Shown here: in pieces, positions 45,756 through 54,711 of the stretch
How the letters are laid out: each line of letters opens with the position of its first letter
Numbering within the stretch: position 1 is the first letter of the stretch
NCBI GenBank assembly: GCA_964627935.1
Contig: CAZVLB010000007.1
Span: 62,001-126,000, forward strand
Direction: 5' to 3'
From: JAABVY01 sp964627935
Lineage (GTDB): Bacteria; Zixibacteria; MSB-5A5; JAABVY01
DNA length: 64,000 nucleotides
Position numbers and translations under genes: made by a program
Notes under the pieces: model-generated
The model's input: only the letters and a program-made list of their open reading frames with translations
Told to the model about the DNA's origin: nothing
Database searches by the model: none

Positions 45756-47339
45756 ATGTCCATCAAACCTTTTTTGAACGGTATGCATAAACCGATCCTA
45801 ATCATAATATTTGCACTGGCACTTGCCTCGCTCACATCTTCACCGGCCAATGCCAATACCATAATGACCTCATTGTCTTCACCCGCTTATTACAGCATGG
45901 AACCGACTGATAGATGGACTCATAACAGCTTCAACCTGCTTTTGCTCTATTCGCTACCGCAAGGCTTTGTAAATGAAAGACCTTATTGTCACGAACAGTT
46001 CTATGATCAGATTCAGCACTACTTTGAGACATTGAAAGAAAAGAAGACTAATCCTGTAACCACATGGGAAGCCGAAAGACTGTATCGAGGCTTGCAGGAA
46101 TTTCCCGAAATGTCTTCAGCCAGCACTGTATCGTCACTTTTCAGGTTTACACCTTACAGCCTGAACAGCTTCGAGGATAAAGCTGAGCCGCTTTTCCGCT
46201 ATGGCCTAAAGGGCGAGGTGATCTTTCATTTTGCATCCAATCTCTTTATGCAGGTCCGCGGTCGCCTGGAGAACAAAGGCCATCTGGACAGCTTCGCCAA
46301 AGTGCGCCGCTGGGAAGACAAGTTAACCGGCTATTTCGATTATGCCCTGCTGGGCTTCAGGCATAGGCATTTCGATTTCACAATCGGACGAACATTCAGG
46401 GCCTACGGTCCACATGACAATGACCGTCTGCTGATTTCCACAAATTCTCCGGCATTTGACCAGATTTCAATGAGTTATTCCAATTCATGGCTCTCTTTCA
46501 GCTATTGGACAACCCGCCTGAACAGTTTCCATGACGCCGATTCAAACAAGATCAATCGCTATCTTGCCGCGCACAGGCTGGCGATAAAGCCGCACAAACG
46601 CCTGGAGATCGGGATGACCGAAACGGTCCTATATGGCCGCGAGGGATCGGGATGGGAGCTTTATTATCTCAATCCGCTTCTGCCCTTTTACTGGGAGCAG
46701 TATAACAACCGAATTGATGACAATATATACTGGCAGATGGACTTCTCATGGTTTGCGATGGATGGCTTGAAGCTTTATGGCGAGCTTCTGATCGATGATT
46801 TCCAGATCGACTTTGTAACCGAACCTCATCAACTGGGCTTTAATCTCGGGTTTTCCGAGCTGGGTCTTTTATTATCTGACTATTTGCAGATCGAGGCTGA
46901 TTATACCCAGATTCGCAATACAGTTTACGGCCAGAACAAGTTCTGGAATGTCTTTGCTAATGAGGGGGTGGTAATCGGATCATCACTGGGTACCGATGCT
47001 GACCGTCTGCGCTACCGTATCACCTGGCATCATTCGCCCCTCTTGCGCTTTGCTGTTGGAGGTAGTTTCGACCGCAAGGGTGAGGGAAGATATGACAATC
47101 GCGATGCTTACCCCGCGCCCCAGGATCAGCCCTTCCCATCCGGCACAGTGCAGGAAAGATGGGACAATTATTTCCAGGTTCATCTATTCAATAACCACCA
47201 GTTTGAGCTGCTGGCCAGGGGAGGTTACAGGCATATCGACAACCTGAACAACATGGATTCGGATTTCCATACTTACTATTTAACCCTTAATATATTTTAT
47301 TATCTTGATATTCCATTGGCCATCCCACTTTCATTATAA
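45756..47339 (+). CDS. Wzi-like outer-membrane capsule-assembly-family protein
   Basis: Exported 527-aa protein with a signal peptide (HKPILIIIFALALASLTSSPANA). The N-terminal soluble segment (PTDRWTHNSFNLLLLYSL) precedes a barrel of about 18 strands (FDFTIGRTFRAYGPHDNDRL; GWELYYLNPLLPFYWEQYNN), in the pattern of the Wzi capsule-assembly family. Wzi is a lectin-like barrel that anchors capsule (family knowledge), though this member is not in a capsule locus and lies behind a symporter, so its ligand may differ. The start is uncertain: TTG at 45747 or a later ATG are possible, none with a clear ribosome site. Confidence 0.7.
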   Translation: MSIKPFLNGMHKPILIIIFALALASLTSSPANANTIMTSLSSPAYYSMEPTDRWTHNSFNLLLLYSLPQGFVNERPYCHEQFYDQIQHYFETLKEKKTNPVTTWEAERLYRGLQEFPEMSSASTVSSLFRFTPYSLNSFEDKAEPLFRYGLKGEVIFHFASNLFMQVRGRLENKGHLDSFAKVRRWEDKLTGYFDYALLGFRHRHFDFTIGRTFRAYGPHDNDRLLISTNSPAFDQISMSYSNSWLSFSYWTTRLNSFHDADSNKINRYLAAHRLAIKPHKRLEIGMTETVLYGREGSGWELYYLNPLLPFYWEQYNNRIDDNIYWQMDFSWFAMDGLKLYGELLIDDFQIDFVTEPHQLGFNLGFSELGLLLSDYLQIEADYTQIRNTVYGQNKFWNVFANEGVVIGSSLGTDADRLRYRITWHHSPLLRFAVGGSFDRKGEGRYDNRDAYPAPQDQPFPSGTVQERWDNYFQVHLFNNHQFELLARGGYRHIDNLNNMDSDFHTYYLTLNIFYYLDIPLAIPLSL

Positions 47340-47692
47340 CTTGCCGTGAATCATCATAGTATAACGGTGCCATTTTTTTGAGTCCTTAAAATTGGGCATT
47401 TTTAATACCTACATAATTGCGCAGTTGGATGCGTAATTTTCCTTGACAATAATACTGCTCGAATATAGATTAATGATAGAGCCATTATATCCTTTTTTCG
47501 ATGTTATAAATTGAGACTATCCGAACCTCTGCCATAAAGGAGTTTTTGACTTAGAGAATTTTACTTGGGATAGAAAGTCATCCGTTGTGTTGACGGCAAA
47601 TCATTAGAGAGAAGCAACGGTATGGGGGCTTTAAAAATAAGGTTTGCCCTGTCAATTCCGGAGCATTTTGAAAATCGCTTCCTGGAGGCAAG
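47340..47692 (+). other. Intergenic region with long spoVG leader
   Basis: The 353-base gap holds the spoVG promoter and, if that is right, a leader of about 215 bases. The leader contains CCGTTG (47582) and CAACGG (47615), able to pair as a six-bp stem, and an unused AAAGGAG at 47535. No known riboswitch class is recognised and no small gene is convincing. Confidence 0.4.
47443..47471 (+). promoter_or_regulatory. Probable spoVG promoter
   Basis: Consensus -35 TTGACA, 17-base spacer and a weaker -10 TAGATT. The start would be near 47478. Confidence 0.55.
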
Positions 47693-47989
47693 ATGGAAAT
47701 TACAGAGGTGAGGGTAACCTTACGCAACGAGGAGAAACTCAAAGCTTTCGCCAATGTCACTTTTGACAGCGCTTTTGTTGTGCGCGGTTTGAAGGTGATC
47801 AAGGGCTCGGGTGGTTTTTTTGTGTCAATGCCTTCCCGCAAGAGGCCCGATGGTTCTCATCAGGACATCGCTCATCCAATCAACACCGAAATGCGTACGT
47901 ATATCGAAGAGGCGATTTTGGATGAGTATCATAAGGTGGTTGACAAATCGGAAGATCAACCCGTTATTTCCGGCACAGATACACCGTAG
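47693..47989 (+). CDS. spoVG: SpoVG family regulator
   Basis: 98-aa nucleic-acid-binding protein of the SpoVG family: MEITEVRVTLRNEEKLKAFA, then SAFVVRGLKVIKGSGGFFVS, MPSRKRPDGSHQDIAHPI and a C-terminal acidic tail. SpoVG proteins bind RNA and DNA and tune gene expression in many phyla, not only sporulators (family knowledge). The ribosome site is GGAGG six bases ahead. A tRNA-Gln gene begins ten bases after the stop; spoVG next to tRNA-Gln (often with prs) is a recurrent bacterial neighbourhood, although prs here is elsewhere. Confidence 0.95.
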   Translation: MEITEVRVTLRNEEKLKAFANVTFDSAFVVRGLKVIKGSGGFFVSMPSRKRPDGSHQDIAHPINTEMRTYIEEAILDEYHKVVDKSEDQPVISGTDTP

Positions 47990-47999
47990 AATTTGCAAC

Positions 48000-48070
48000 T
48001 GGGGTGTCGTCAAGGGGTAAGACACGAGCCTTTGGAGCTCGCATCGCAGGTTCGAATCCTGCCACCCCAG
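48000..48070 (+). tRNA. tRNA-Gln (anticodon TTG)
   Basis: Full cloverleaf: acceptor TGGGGTG / CACCCCA with discriminator G, D-arm GTC...GAC, anticodon stem CGAGC/GCTCG with loop CTTTGGA giving anticodon TTG, and T-arm GCAGG-TTCGAAT-CCTGC. The 3' CCA is not encoded. It follows spoVG by ten bases and is probably cotranscribed, ending at the hairpin at 48153. Confidence 0.97.
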
Positions 48071-48152
48071 CATTGTATTTCGGACAAATTCTGAGTTAAG
48101 AAAACAGGACAATTCTATCAGGCTATTGATTTAGAAGGTAAAGCTTAAGAAT

Positions 48153-48182
48153 AAAAAAGCCCTGATCAATCGGGGCTTTTTT
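48153..48182. terminator. Bidirectional terminator between tRNA-Gln and the PilZ gene
   Basis: Ten-bp stem AAAAAAGCCC / GGGCTTTTTT, with A and T tracts on both sides, able to stop spoVG-tRNA transcription from the left and the PilZ gene from the right. Confidence 0.9.
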
Positions 48183-48191
48183 ATAAACTTA

Positions 48192-48563
48192 TCAGACTAA
48201 TTCCAGGGCCGGCTGCCTGGCATTGTAGGTTGGCCAGTTGCGCAGAAGCAATGTGAGCACGTTTTTGTCAACAGCGGAGGTCTTCACTATCTGGAATCCC
48301 GCCTCAAACATCTCCGAAATCGGATTCTTGCGAATCCAGCGGCTGCGCATGTCAAATTCCACCTCGTTGCGGTCCAAAATGCTTTCCGGCAATGTGATCC
48401 GGCATTTTAGGAGATCATGCGAATTGAAAGGCTCATCGGAGGCAAGCATCAAGCCCTCTACAGCCATGTTCACGATTCTGCCGATATAACGATCATTTTC
48501 CCGGTCGAAAACCAGGTAAAAATTGGTCGGCAGCTTTCTCTCGTGCCTGCGTCGTTCAACCAT
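48192..48563 (-). CDS. PilZ domain protein
   Basis: 123-aa stand-alone PilZ protein, a likely cyclic di-GMP receptor. The first motif is present as RRRHERK (RxxxR); the second reads NMAVEGL where N/D-x-S-x-x-G is usual, so Ala replaces the Ser and binding may be weakened. The rest (CRITLPESILDRNEVEFDMRS; FEAGFQIV) fits the PilZ barrel. The start is the ATG with AAGGAG seven bases upstream; a 24-residue longer reading is possible but covers that site. An HD-GYP phosphodiesterase for the same messenger is encoded at 9921. Confidence 0.85.
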   Translation of the reverse strand: MVERRRHERKLPTNFYLVFDRENDRYIGRIVNMAVEGLMLASDEPFNSHDLLKCRITLPESILDRNEVEFDMRSRWIRKNPISEMFEAGFQIVKTSAVDKNVLTLLLRNWPTYNARQPALELV

Positions 48564-48836
48564 TTTAAAGCTCCTTAGATTAACAGCTCTCTTTTGCGGG
48601 GCTAATATAATTATCGTCGAATTTTTCATCGACATTAGGGGCTCGGCCCATTTAAGTGCATATTATTGCTGAATTTAGCAAATTTAGCTTGATTTCTGTT
48701 CGAAATTGGTTAATTTCAACCTTTTTTCCGCTGATCATGGAACAAAATCCGATCAGACGAATTAAAACAACTTTAACTTCTTCATTAGGGATAAATACCT
48801 GATAAAGTTTTAGATCAAGATTGTGGAGTTAAATAT

Positions 48837-50918
48837 ATGACCAATGTTAATATTCAAAAGATTCGCAATGTCGGAATTGTGGCGCATATCGATGCCGGAA
48901 AGACTACGACTACGGAACGGATTCTGTATTTCACCGGACGGACACATAAAATCGGCGAGGTTCATGACGGCCAGGCCGTGATGGATTTCATGAAGCAGGA
49001 ACAGGAACGCGGGATCACCATATCCTCCGCGGCAATCACCTGCAACTGGGAAGATCATCATATCAATATTATAGATACTCCCGGGCATATCGATTTCACC
49101 CTGGAGGTGGAACGAAGCCTGCGTATCCTGGATGGTATCGCCATGGTGTTCTGCGCTGTGGGCGGTGTCGAACCACAGTCAGAGACTGTCTGGCATCAGG
49201 CCGACCGCTACAAAGTGCCCCGGATAGCTTTCGTAAACAAGATGGATCGACAGGGAGCCGACCTGTTTCAAACTGTCGAGATGATGGATGAGATGCTTTC
49301 GGCCAACCCGGTGCTGTTTCATCTGCCAATCGGCGAGGGAGCCGATTTCCGCGGTGTTATCGACCTGGTAAACATGAAGGCGGTCACATTCAGGGACTTC
49401 AAGCGCACGATCGAGGATATCCCCGAGAATATGCGCGAGGAAGCCGAGAAATGGCACAGGATCCTGATCGAGAAGCTGGCCGATTTCGATGACAACCTGA
49501 TGGAGAAATATCTGGATGAGAAATTTATCACACCCGCCGATATTCGCAAAGCCGCCCGTCACGCAGTAACGCATTTGTGCGTAACCCCCGTGTTCTGCGG
49601 CTCAGCCTTCAGAAATGTCGGTGTCAGGCTGCTTCTTGATGCGATAGTGGACTATCTGCCATCGCCGGCAGATCGCGGTATCGTAACAGGGCATGCTCCC
49701 GATAAGCCCGAGGTTGCGGTTTCGCGCCGTCCGGGCACAGATCAGCCATTTTCGGCCCTGGCTTTTAAGATCATCAACGACAGTTTTGTCGGACAGCAGA
49801 CATTTATCCGTGTCTATTCCGGCGAGCTGAAATCGGGAAGCTATATCTATAATGCCAGCAAGCAGAAACGTGAGCGTATCGGACGAATCATGCGTATCTC
49901 GGCCAGTAAACGTGAGGATATCGACAGCTTGCGTGCAGGAGATATCGGAGCATTGATCGGCCTGAAATATACGACAACCGGCGATACTCTCTGTGATGAA
50001 GATAATCAGCTGTTCCTGGAAAATATACATTACCCGGAAACCGTGCTTGATCTGAATATCAAGCCTGGCAATATAAAGGATCGCGACAGGCTCTCATTGG
50101 CCCTGAACCGTATGGGCCTCGAGGATCCCTCATTTAAGACTCGTTTTGACGATGAAACCGAGGAAACGGTCATATCCGGTATGGGCGAACTTCATCTGGA
50201 TATTATCGTGGACCGTCTCAAGACCGAGCATAAGCTGGATGTCAATGTCGGCGAACCATCGGTGGCATTCCGTGAGACGATTACGCGTGAGGTTAATCAT
50301 AATTATAAGCTTAAAAAGCAGACCGGCGGCAAGGGCCAGTATGCCCATATCGTATTCAGGCTGGAACCGAATACCGGCAATGGTATCGAGTTCGATGATC
50401 ATGTCAAGGGCGGAAACATCCCCCGGGAATACATTCCGGCTATCGAACGAGGATTCCGCGACACCATGGCCCGCGGCCTTCTGGCCGAATATCCCATGGT
50501 CGATGTCAAGTTCGTGCTGATCGATGGCAGTTATCATGAAGTCGATTCGAGCGAGATGGCTTTCCGCACTTGCACCCAGCAGGCCTTAAAAGAGGTCTTC
50601 ACAAAAGCCGGCCCTCAGCTTCTGGAGCCGATGATGAAGATCGAAATCCGAACCCCGGATGAATATATGGGCGACATTATCGGTGATATCAACCGCAGGC
50701 GCGGCAAGGTCTCAAATATGAGACGTTATCGCAAGGGCTCGCAGAAAATCAACGGATTCCTGCCCCTGATGGAATCATTCGGATATGCATCCACGCTGCG
50801 GACATTATCGAGTGGAAGAGCCAACTATTCCATGGAATTCAACCATTACAAGCCTCTTCCCAATGAACTGGAAGAAAAAGTAATAGAAAAGCGACGTGAG
50901 CAGAAGAAGGCCAGCTAA
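48837..50918 (+). CDS. fusA: Elongation factor G
   Basis: Translocase GTPase of 693 aa, normal length. G1 AHIDAGKTTTTE, switch EQERGIT, G3 DTPGHIDF and G4 NKMD are intact, followed by domains II-V with GMGELHLDIIVDRL. It differs from the usual str-operon protein in details (VMDFMKQEQERG instead of WMEQEQERG) and is alone, with no rpsL, rpsG or tuf nearby. It may be a second EF-G of the kind found in several phyla, which act separately in elongation and recycling (family knowledge); I cannot tell which role. GGAG precedes the ATG and a terminator follows. Confidence 0.93.
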   Translation: MTNVNIQKIRNVGIVAHIDAGKTTTTERILYFTGRTHKIGEVHDGQAVMDFMKQEQERGITISSAAITCNWEDHHINIIDTPGHIDFTLEVERSLRILDGIAMVFCAVGGVEPQSETVWHQADRYKVPRIAFVNKMDRQGADLFQTVEMMDEMLSANPVLFHLPIGEGADFRGVIDLVNMKAVTFRDFKRTIEDIPENMREEAEKWHRILIEKLADFDDNLMEKYLDEKFITPADIRKAARHAVTHLCVTPVFCGSAFRNVGVRLLLDAIVDYLPSPADRGIVTGHAPDKPEVAVSRRPGTDQPFSALAFKIINDSFVGQQTFIRVYSGELKSGSYIYNASKQKRERIGRIMRISASKREDIDSLRAGDIGALIGLKYTTTGDTLCDEDNQLFLENIHYPETVLDLNIKPGNIKDRDRLSLALNRMGLEDPSFKTRFDDETEETVISGMGELHLDIIVDRLKTEHKLDVNVGEPSVAFRETITREVNHNYKLKKQTGGKGQYAHIVFRLEPNTGNGIEFDDHVKGGNIPREYIPAIERGFRDTMARGLLAEYPMVDVKFVLIDGSYHEVDSSEMAFRTCTQQALKEVFTKAGPQLLEPMMKIEIRTPDEYMGDIIGDINRRRGKVSNMRRYRKGSQKINGFLPLMESFGYASTLRTLSSGRANYSMEFNHYKPLPNELEEKVIEKRREQKKAS

Positions 50919-50948
50919 GGCCCTTTTCCGCATTTAATTCTCCATTTG

Positions 50949-50992
50949 ATCCCGTGTGGCAATTTAGATTATTGTCGCAGGGGATTTTTTTT
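50949..50992 (+). terminator. Terminator of fusA
   Basis: ATCCC / GGGAT outer stem with an inner TGTGGCAAT / ATTGTCGCA arm, followed by eight T. It begins about 30 bases after the fusA stop. Confidence 0.75.
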
Positions 50993-51053
50993 CGTATTAT
51001 TACGGGTGGCGGAAACAAATTTATTCATCATCAGGCAAAACAGGAATAATATC

Positions 51054-53198
51054 ATGAAGAGGTCATTCTTTATATATGTGCTGGCAGTGTTGGCAGTGCT
51101 GCTGTTCAGTTGTTCATCAGAGCAGAAATTTACCGATGAATATGATTATCCTCATGCCCCGAGGCAGGAAATCTATGATGAATATCACGGTGTAAGTGTC
51201 GCCGATCCCTACCGCTGGCTGGAATACCCGGACGATGCCGAGACAATGGAATGGGTCAGGGCTGAAAATGCACTGACACGTTCATTCCTGGATGTTCCCA
51301 TGCGTGACGAAATCAAGGCGGAGTTCACCGAGCTCTGGAACTATGAACGCTATAGCGCGCCATCTCATTATGGCGGTCGATTTTTCTACTGGAAAAATGA
51401 CGGCCTGCAGAATCAGGATGTGCTCTATATGCGGCGCTCGCTGGATGGCCAGCCGGAGGTGATTTTAAATCCCAACAAGATGAGCGCGGATGGCACAGTT
51501 TCCGTCTCGGAGAAGGCCTACTCGCATGACGGTAAATTCCTGGTTTATGCCATTTCCGAAAAAGGCTCAGACTGGGAGAAGCTGAAAATCCGGGATATAG
51601 ATAAGAAAGAGGATTTCGAGGAGACCCTGCATTACAGCAAATTCAGCGATATCGGATGGCTTTACAACAACTCGGGCTTCTTCTACAATCGTTACCCGGA
51701 TACGAACCTGGTGGCCTACGAGGATCGTCACCTCAACAATAAGATCTACCTGCATAAATTGGGCACAGATCAATCGAAAGACGAACTGATCTTTGAAATG
51801 CCCGATGAACCCAATCTCGGCCTCAGCCCAAAGGTCACCGAAGATGGCAAATATCTGATTATTAACATCTGGAAGGGCACCGACCCGGAGAACCGAATTT
51901 ACTACAGAGAAATCGGCCGAGACGGTGAGTTTGTCCGTCTTCTGGATCAAGCCGAGGCAGAATATGTTTTCCTTGGCAATAGAGATGACCATTTTTATTT
52001 CAAGACTCATCTGAATGCACCCAACAGCAGGATTATTGCTATCGATTTGAGGAATCCGGAAAGGGAAAACTGGATTGAGGTTGTACCTGAAGATAGTGAT
52101 GTATTGGCATGTGCTTATCTGGCCGATGAAAGGATAATTGCCACATATCTGCACCATGCCTATTCAATAATGAAGATTTACAGCATGGAAGGCGAATATA
52201 TCAGGGATATTTCTCTGCCCACCATCGGCTCTGTGCACGATATCAAGGCGAAGCAGGATCAGTCCAATGTCTTCTTCAAGTTTTCGTCATTTCTATATCC
52301 CGCAATGGTATTTCGCTATAATCCGGAAGAGAACGAGCTGACCGAATTTGCCGCGGCCGGTATTGAAATCAATGCCGATGAATACGAGACATACCAGAAA
52401 TTCGCGACTTCCAAAGATGGTACCAGGGTTCCGATATTCATAACCCATCGCAAAGGCCTGGAATTAAGCGGCAAGAATCCAACCCTGCTATACGGTTACG
52501 GTGGTTTCAATGTCAACCGGACCCCCGGCTTTTCCACCAGTAAATTCTTCTGGATCAAAAACGGCGGTGTTTATGTCAGTTCGGTTTTGCGCGGCGGCAC
52601 AGAATACGGCGAGGAATGGCATCGTCAGGGCATACTCGAGAACAAACAGAATGTTTTCGATGATTTCATTGCCGCGGCCGAATGGCTGATCGACAGCGGA
52701 TACACCGATACCGACAATCTTGTAATCGAGGGCGGCTCCAACGGTGGCCTGCTGGTGGCCGCATGCATGATTCAGCGTCCCGATCTTTATGGTGCTGTGC
52801 TGTGCAAAGTGCCGGTGATCGATATGCTGCGTTATCACAAGTTCACGGTCGGCATGTACTGGACCGGAGAGTACGGCAATGCCGAACTGTACAGGGAACA
52901 TTTTGATTTTCTCATGGCCTACTCGCCCTTGCACAATATTAAAGAAGGCGAGACATATCCTGCGACTTTAATTACAACCGCCGATACCGATGACCGCGTG
53001 GTGCCGATGCATGGCAAGAAATTCGCCGCGGCATTGCAGTACGCCGATTCCGGCAAAAATCCGATTCTATTGAGAGTGGAAACCAAAGCGGGCCATGGCG
53101 CGGGTAAACCGACCACCAAACTGATCGACTATTACACGGATATTTATACCTTCCTGTTCAAGGTATTGGAGATGGATCCCTATTCTGATGGAGATTGA
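51054..53198 (+). CDS. Prolyl oligopeptidase (S9A) lipoprotein
   Basis: Exported serine peptidase of 714 aa cleaving after proline in short peptides. The signal ends LAVLLFSC, so it is a lipoprotein. The N-terminal part is the seven-bladed propeller starting AVADPYRWLE-like SVADPYRWLEYPDDAETMEW. The alpha/beta-hydrolase part carries the triad: Ser in EGGSNGGLL (about 562), Asp in TADTDDRVVP (about 646) and His in KAGHGAGK (about 680). AGGA precedes the chosen ATG; an earlier in-frame start would hide the signal peptide. It stands alone between the fusA terminator and a convergent gene. Confidence 0.93.
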   Translation: MKRSFFIYVLAVLAVLLFSCSSEQKFTDEYDYPHAPRQEIYDEYHGVSVADPYRWLEYPDDAETMEWVRAENALTRSFLDVPMRDEIKAEFTELWNYERYSAPSHYGGRFFYWKNDGLQNQDVLYMRRSLDGQPEVILNPNKMSADGTVSVSEKAYSHDGKFLVYAISEKGSDWEKLKIRDIDKKEDFEETLHYSKFSDIGWLYNNSGFFYNRYPDTNLVAYEDRHLNNKIYLHKLGTDQSKDELIFEMPDEPNLGLSPKVTEDGKYLIINIWKGTDPENRIYYREIGRDGEFVRLLDQAEAEYVFLGNRDDHFYFKTHLNAPNSRIIAIDLRNPERENWIEVVPEDSDVLACAYLADERIIATYLHHAYSIMKIYSMEGEYIRDISLPTIGSVHDIKAKQDQSNVFFKFSSFLYPAMVFRYNPEENELTEFAAAGIEINADEYETYQKFATSKDGTRVPIFITHRKGLELSGKNPTLLYGYGGFNVNRTPGFSTSKFFWIKNGGVYVSSVLRGGTEYGEEWHRQGILENKQNVFDDFIAAAEWLIDSGYTDTDNLVIEGGSNGGLLVAACMIQRPDLYGAVLCKVPVIDMLRYHKFTVGMYWTGEYGNAELYREHFDFLMAYSPLHNIKEGETYPATLITTADTDDRVVPMHGKKFAAALQYADSGKNPILLRVETKAGHGAGKPTTKLIDYYTDIYTFLFKVLEMDPYSDGD

Positions 53199-53213
53199 AG
53201 CGAACAGGCAGGA

Positions 53214-54317
53214 TTAAGCTTTTATGGACTTTTTGCGTCTGACCTTGCTTATAATCCTGTTCACGGACTTGATTTCGTTGGATAGATTTTCGCGCAGATC
53301 ATTGTAGGCTTCGCGATCCGGGCCCTGTCCGGCCAGCTGGATAAAGTGCGCGGCCACAACTCCAATATAGCTGATCATCAATGCCGCGAAACCCATCAGG
53401 ATAATAGTCGAAAGCCTGCGCGGGCCGGATTTCGTAGCGGGTAATGAGGGCTGATCGAGGACCCGAACAACCGGGATATCTTTCTGCGCATTTAATTTTG
53501 CGATTTCATATTCCTGCATGAGTGTCAGGTAGGTGGCCGATTTGATCTCGATATCGCGCTTATAACGAGCCATCATCTTGAGGATCTCGGGATTGGTAGT
53601 CGAGGCCCATCCGCGATTGGCATTCTGGAATTTTTCAAGCCGATCCTCGGACGCACGTAAATCTTTCTCGACATCGATCAGCTGTCTCTCAAGGTATCGT
53701 GCCGCCTGGCTGGCCTGTGATGTGCGCTTATGCACATTAAATTCTTCCAGCTCTTCCAGATATGCTTCCAGAACAGCCTTCGAAAACCCGGGATACTTTG
53801 TCTCCACACCCATTGAAATTACGCCTGTTTTCTTGTCGTAATTGACGGAGGTGATTTCATGGAGCTTAGCAAGCTGACGATCGGGGACACCGGTATCGAA
53901 ATATTCTGCCAGTGTCAAAGTTTTATTCTGGTGGCCATGTTCAAATGAATACTCGCGGGCAAGGATCTCGTGACCAACATGCCGCGATGAAAGAATTACC
54001 GGGTAAAGCTCGGATGAATTTTCATCGACATTGCTCAATCCCCCCATCTGCGCCAGATCTTTCAGGGCGGACAGCTTATCCGGCTGGCCCGAGGGCAGAA
54101 TCCGTGCGGTCGCAGCGTATTGATTGGGCGTCAGGAACATCACCACGGCCGTGATAATCATCACAGCCAGGGCAGCACCAAAGATAATCCGCTTACTCTT
54201 TAGCAGAAGCCCGGCCAATTCGAATATATTGACCCGGAATTTTGCGCCGCCCTCGCATGAAGAATCGCTATTCACCCCTGAGGTCGAATCCTTCCTGAAA
54301 TTTATCTTACCCTGCAT
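53214..54317 (-). CDS. Wzz/GNVR-type polysaccharide chain-length regulator
   Basis: Inner-membrane polysaccharide co-polymerase of 367 aa. One helix near the N-terminus (IIFGAALAVMIITAVVMFL), a periplasmic stretch with NQYAATARILPSGQPDKL and a coiled coil (ARYLERQLIDVEKDLRASED), a GNVR-like segment (VVRVLDQPSLPATKSGPR) and a second helix (LSTIILMGFAALMISYIGVV). It sets O-antigen or capsule length together with a Wzy polymerase (family knowledge). No kinase domain is fused. It borders the glycosyltransferase/ligase cluster, with its own divergent promoter region. Confidence 0.9.
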   Translation of the reverse strand: MQGKINFRKDSTSGVNSDSSCEGGAKFRVNIFELAGLLLKSKRIIFGAALAVMIITAVVMFLTPNQYAATARILPSGQPDKLSALKDLAQMGGLSNVDENSSELYPVILSSRHVGHEILAREYSFEHGHQNKTLTLAEYFDTGVPDRQLAKLHEITSVNYDKKTGVISMGVETKYPGFSKAVLEAYLEELEEFNVHKRTSQASQAARYLERQLIDVEKDLRASEDRLEKFQNANRGWASTTNPEILKMMARYKRDIEIKSATYLTLMQEYEIAKLNAQKDIPVVRVLDQPSLPATKSGPRRLSTIILMGFAALMISYIGVVAAHFIQLAGQGPDREAYNDLRENLSNEIKSVNRIISKVRRKKSIKA

Positions 54318-54711
54318 GCAGTTTTCCTGTACCTTTCCACAGGCATATAATACAAATATTCTGCCAAACTGAATGGAATTCGCAATACTCTCGAAAGCCG
54401 CATAATATCATGGCTTTATAAGGACAGATCGATTGACTGGATCAGAAAAGTCAGCATATTCTCGGAAAAGATTACATTTTGAGCAGGAAAAATCTTCCAG
54501 ATAAATATCCCTCAAACAGGAGCTGTATTAAATTTCGTTTTTCATGCAAAAAAGGGCTGTTTTAATGCTAAGCAAACTGTGATGAATGTCGAAACTGATA
54601 ATGAAAGCAAGTCTGTAATGGGGTATATTCAAAGCGATTGAAACAAAGCCAAAAACAAATTAAAATAGGAATTGGATCGACCCACGATCGTTTCATCGAA
54701 AGGGATATTTG
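54318..54711 (+). other. Divergent region between wzz-like and deacetylase genes
   Basis: AT-rich 394 bases with the deacetylase promoter at 54638. I see no coding potential and no hairpin of note in the rest. Confidence 0.45.
54638..54666 (+). promoter_or_regulatory. Promoter of the deacetylase-formyltransferase operon
   Basis: -35 TTGAAA (54638-54643), 17-base spacer, -10 TAAAAT (54661-54666), one mismatch to consensus in each box. The start near 54673 leaves a leader of about 40 bases carrying AAAGGGA. Confidence 0.65.

Noticed and set aside
47340..47692. Riboswitch in the spoVG leader
   Set aside because: Only one weak six-bp pairing is visible and no known aptamer signature is recognised.
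48739..48764. GGAACAAAATCC upstream of fusA as another activator site
   Set aside because: Matches only the left part of the motif; the surrounding CTGATC/GATCAG repeat is a different dyad.
51567..52157. 196-aa minus-strand open frame inside the prolyl oligopeptidase gene
   Set aside because: Shadow of a clear coding sequence whose motifs are intact.
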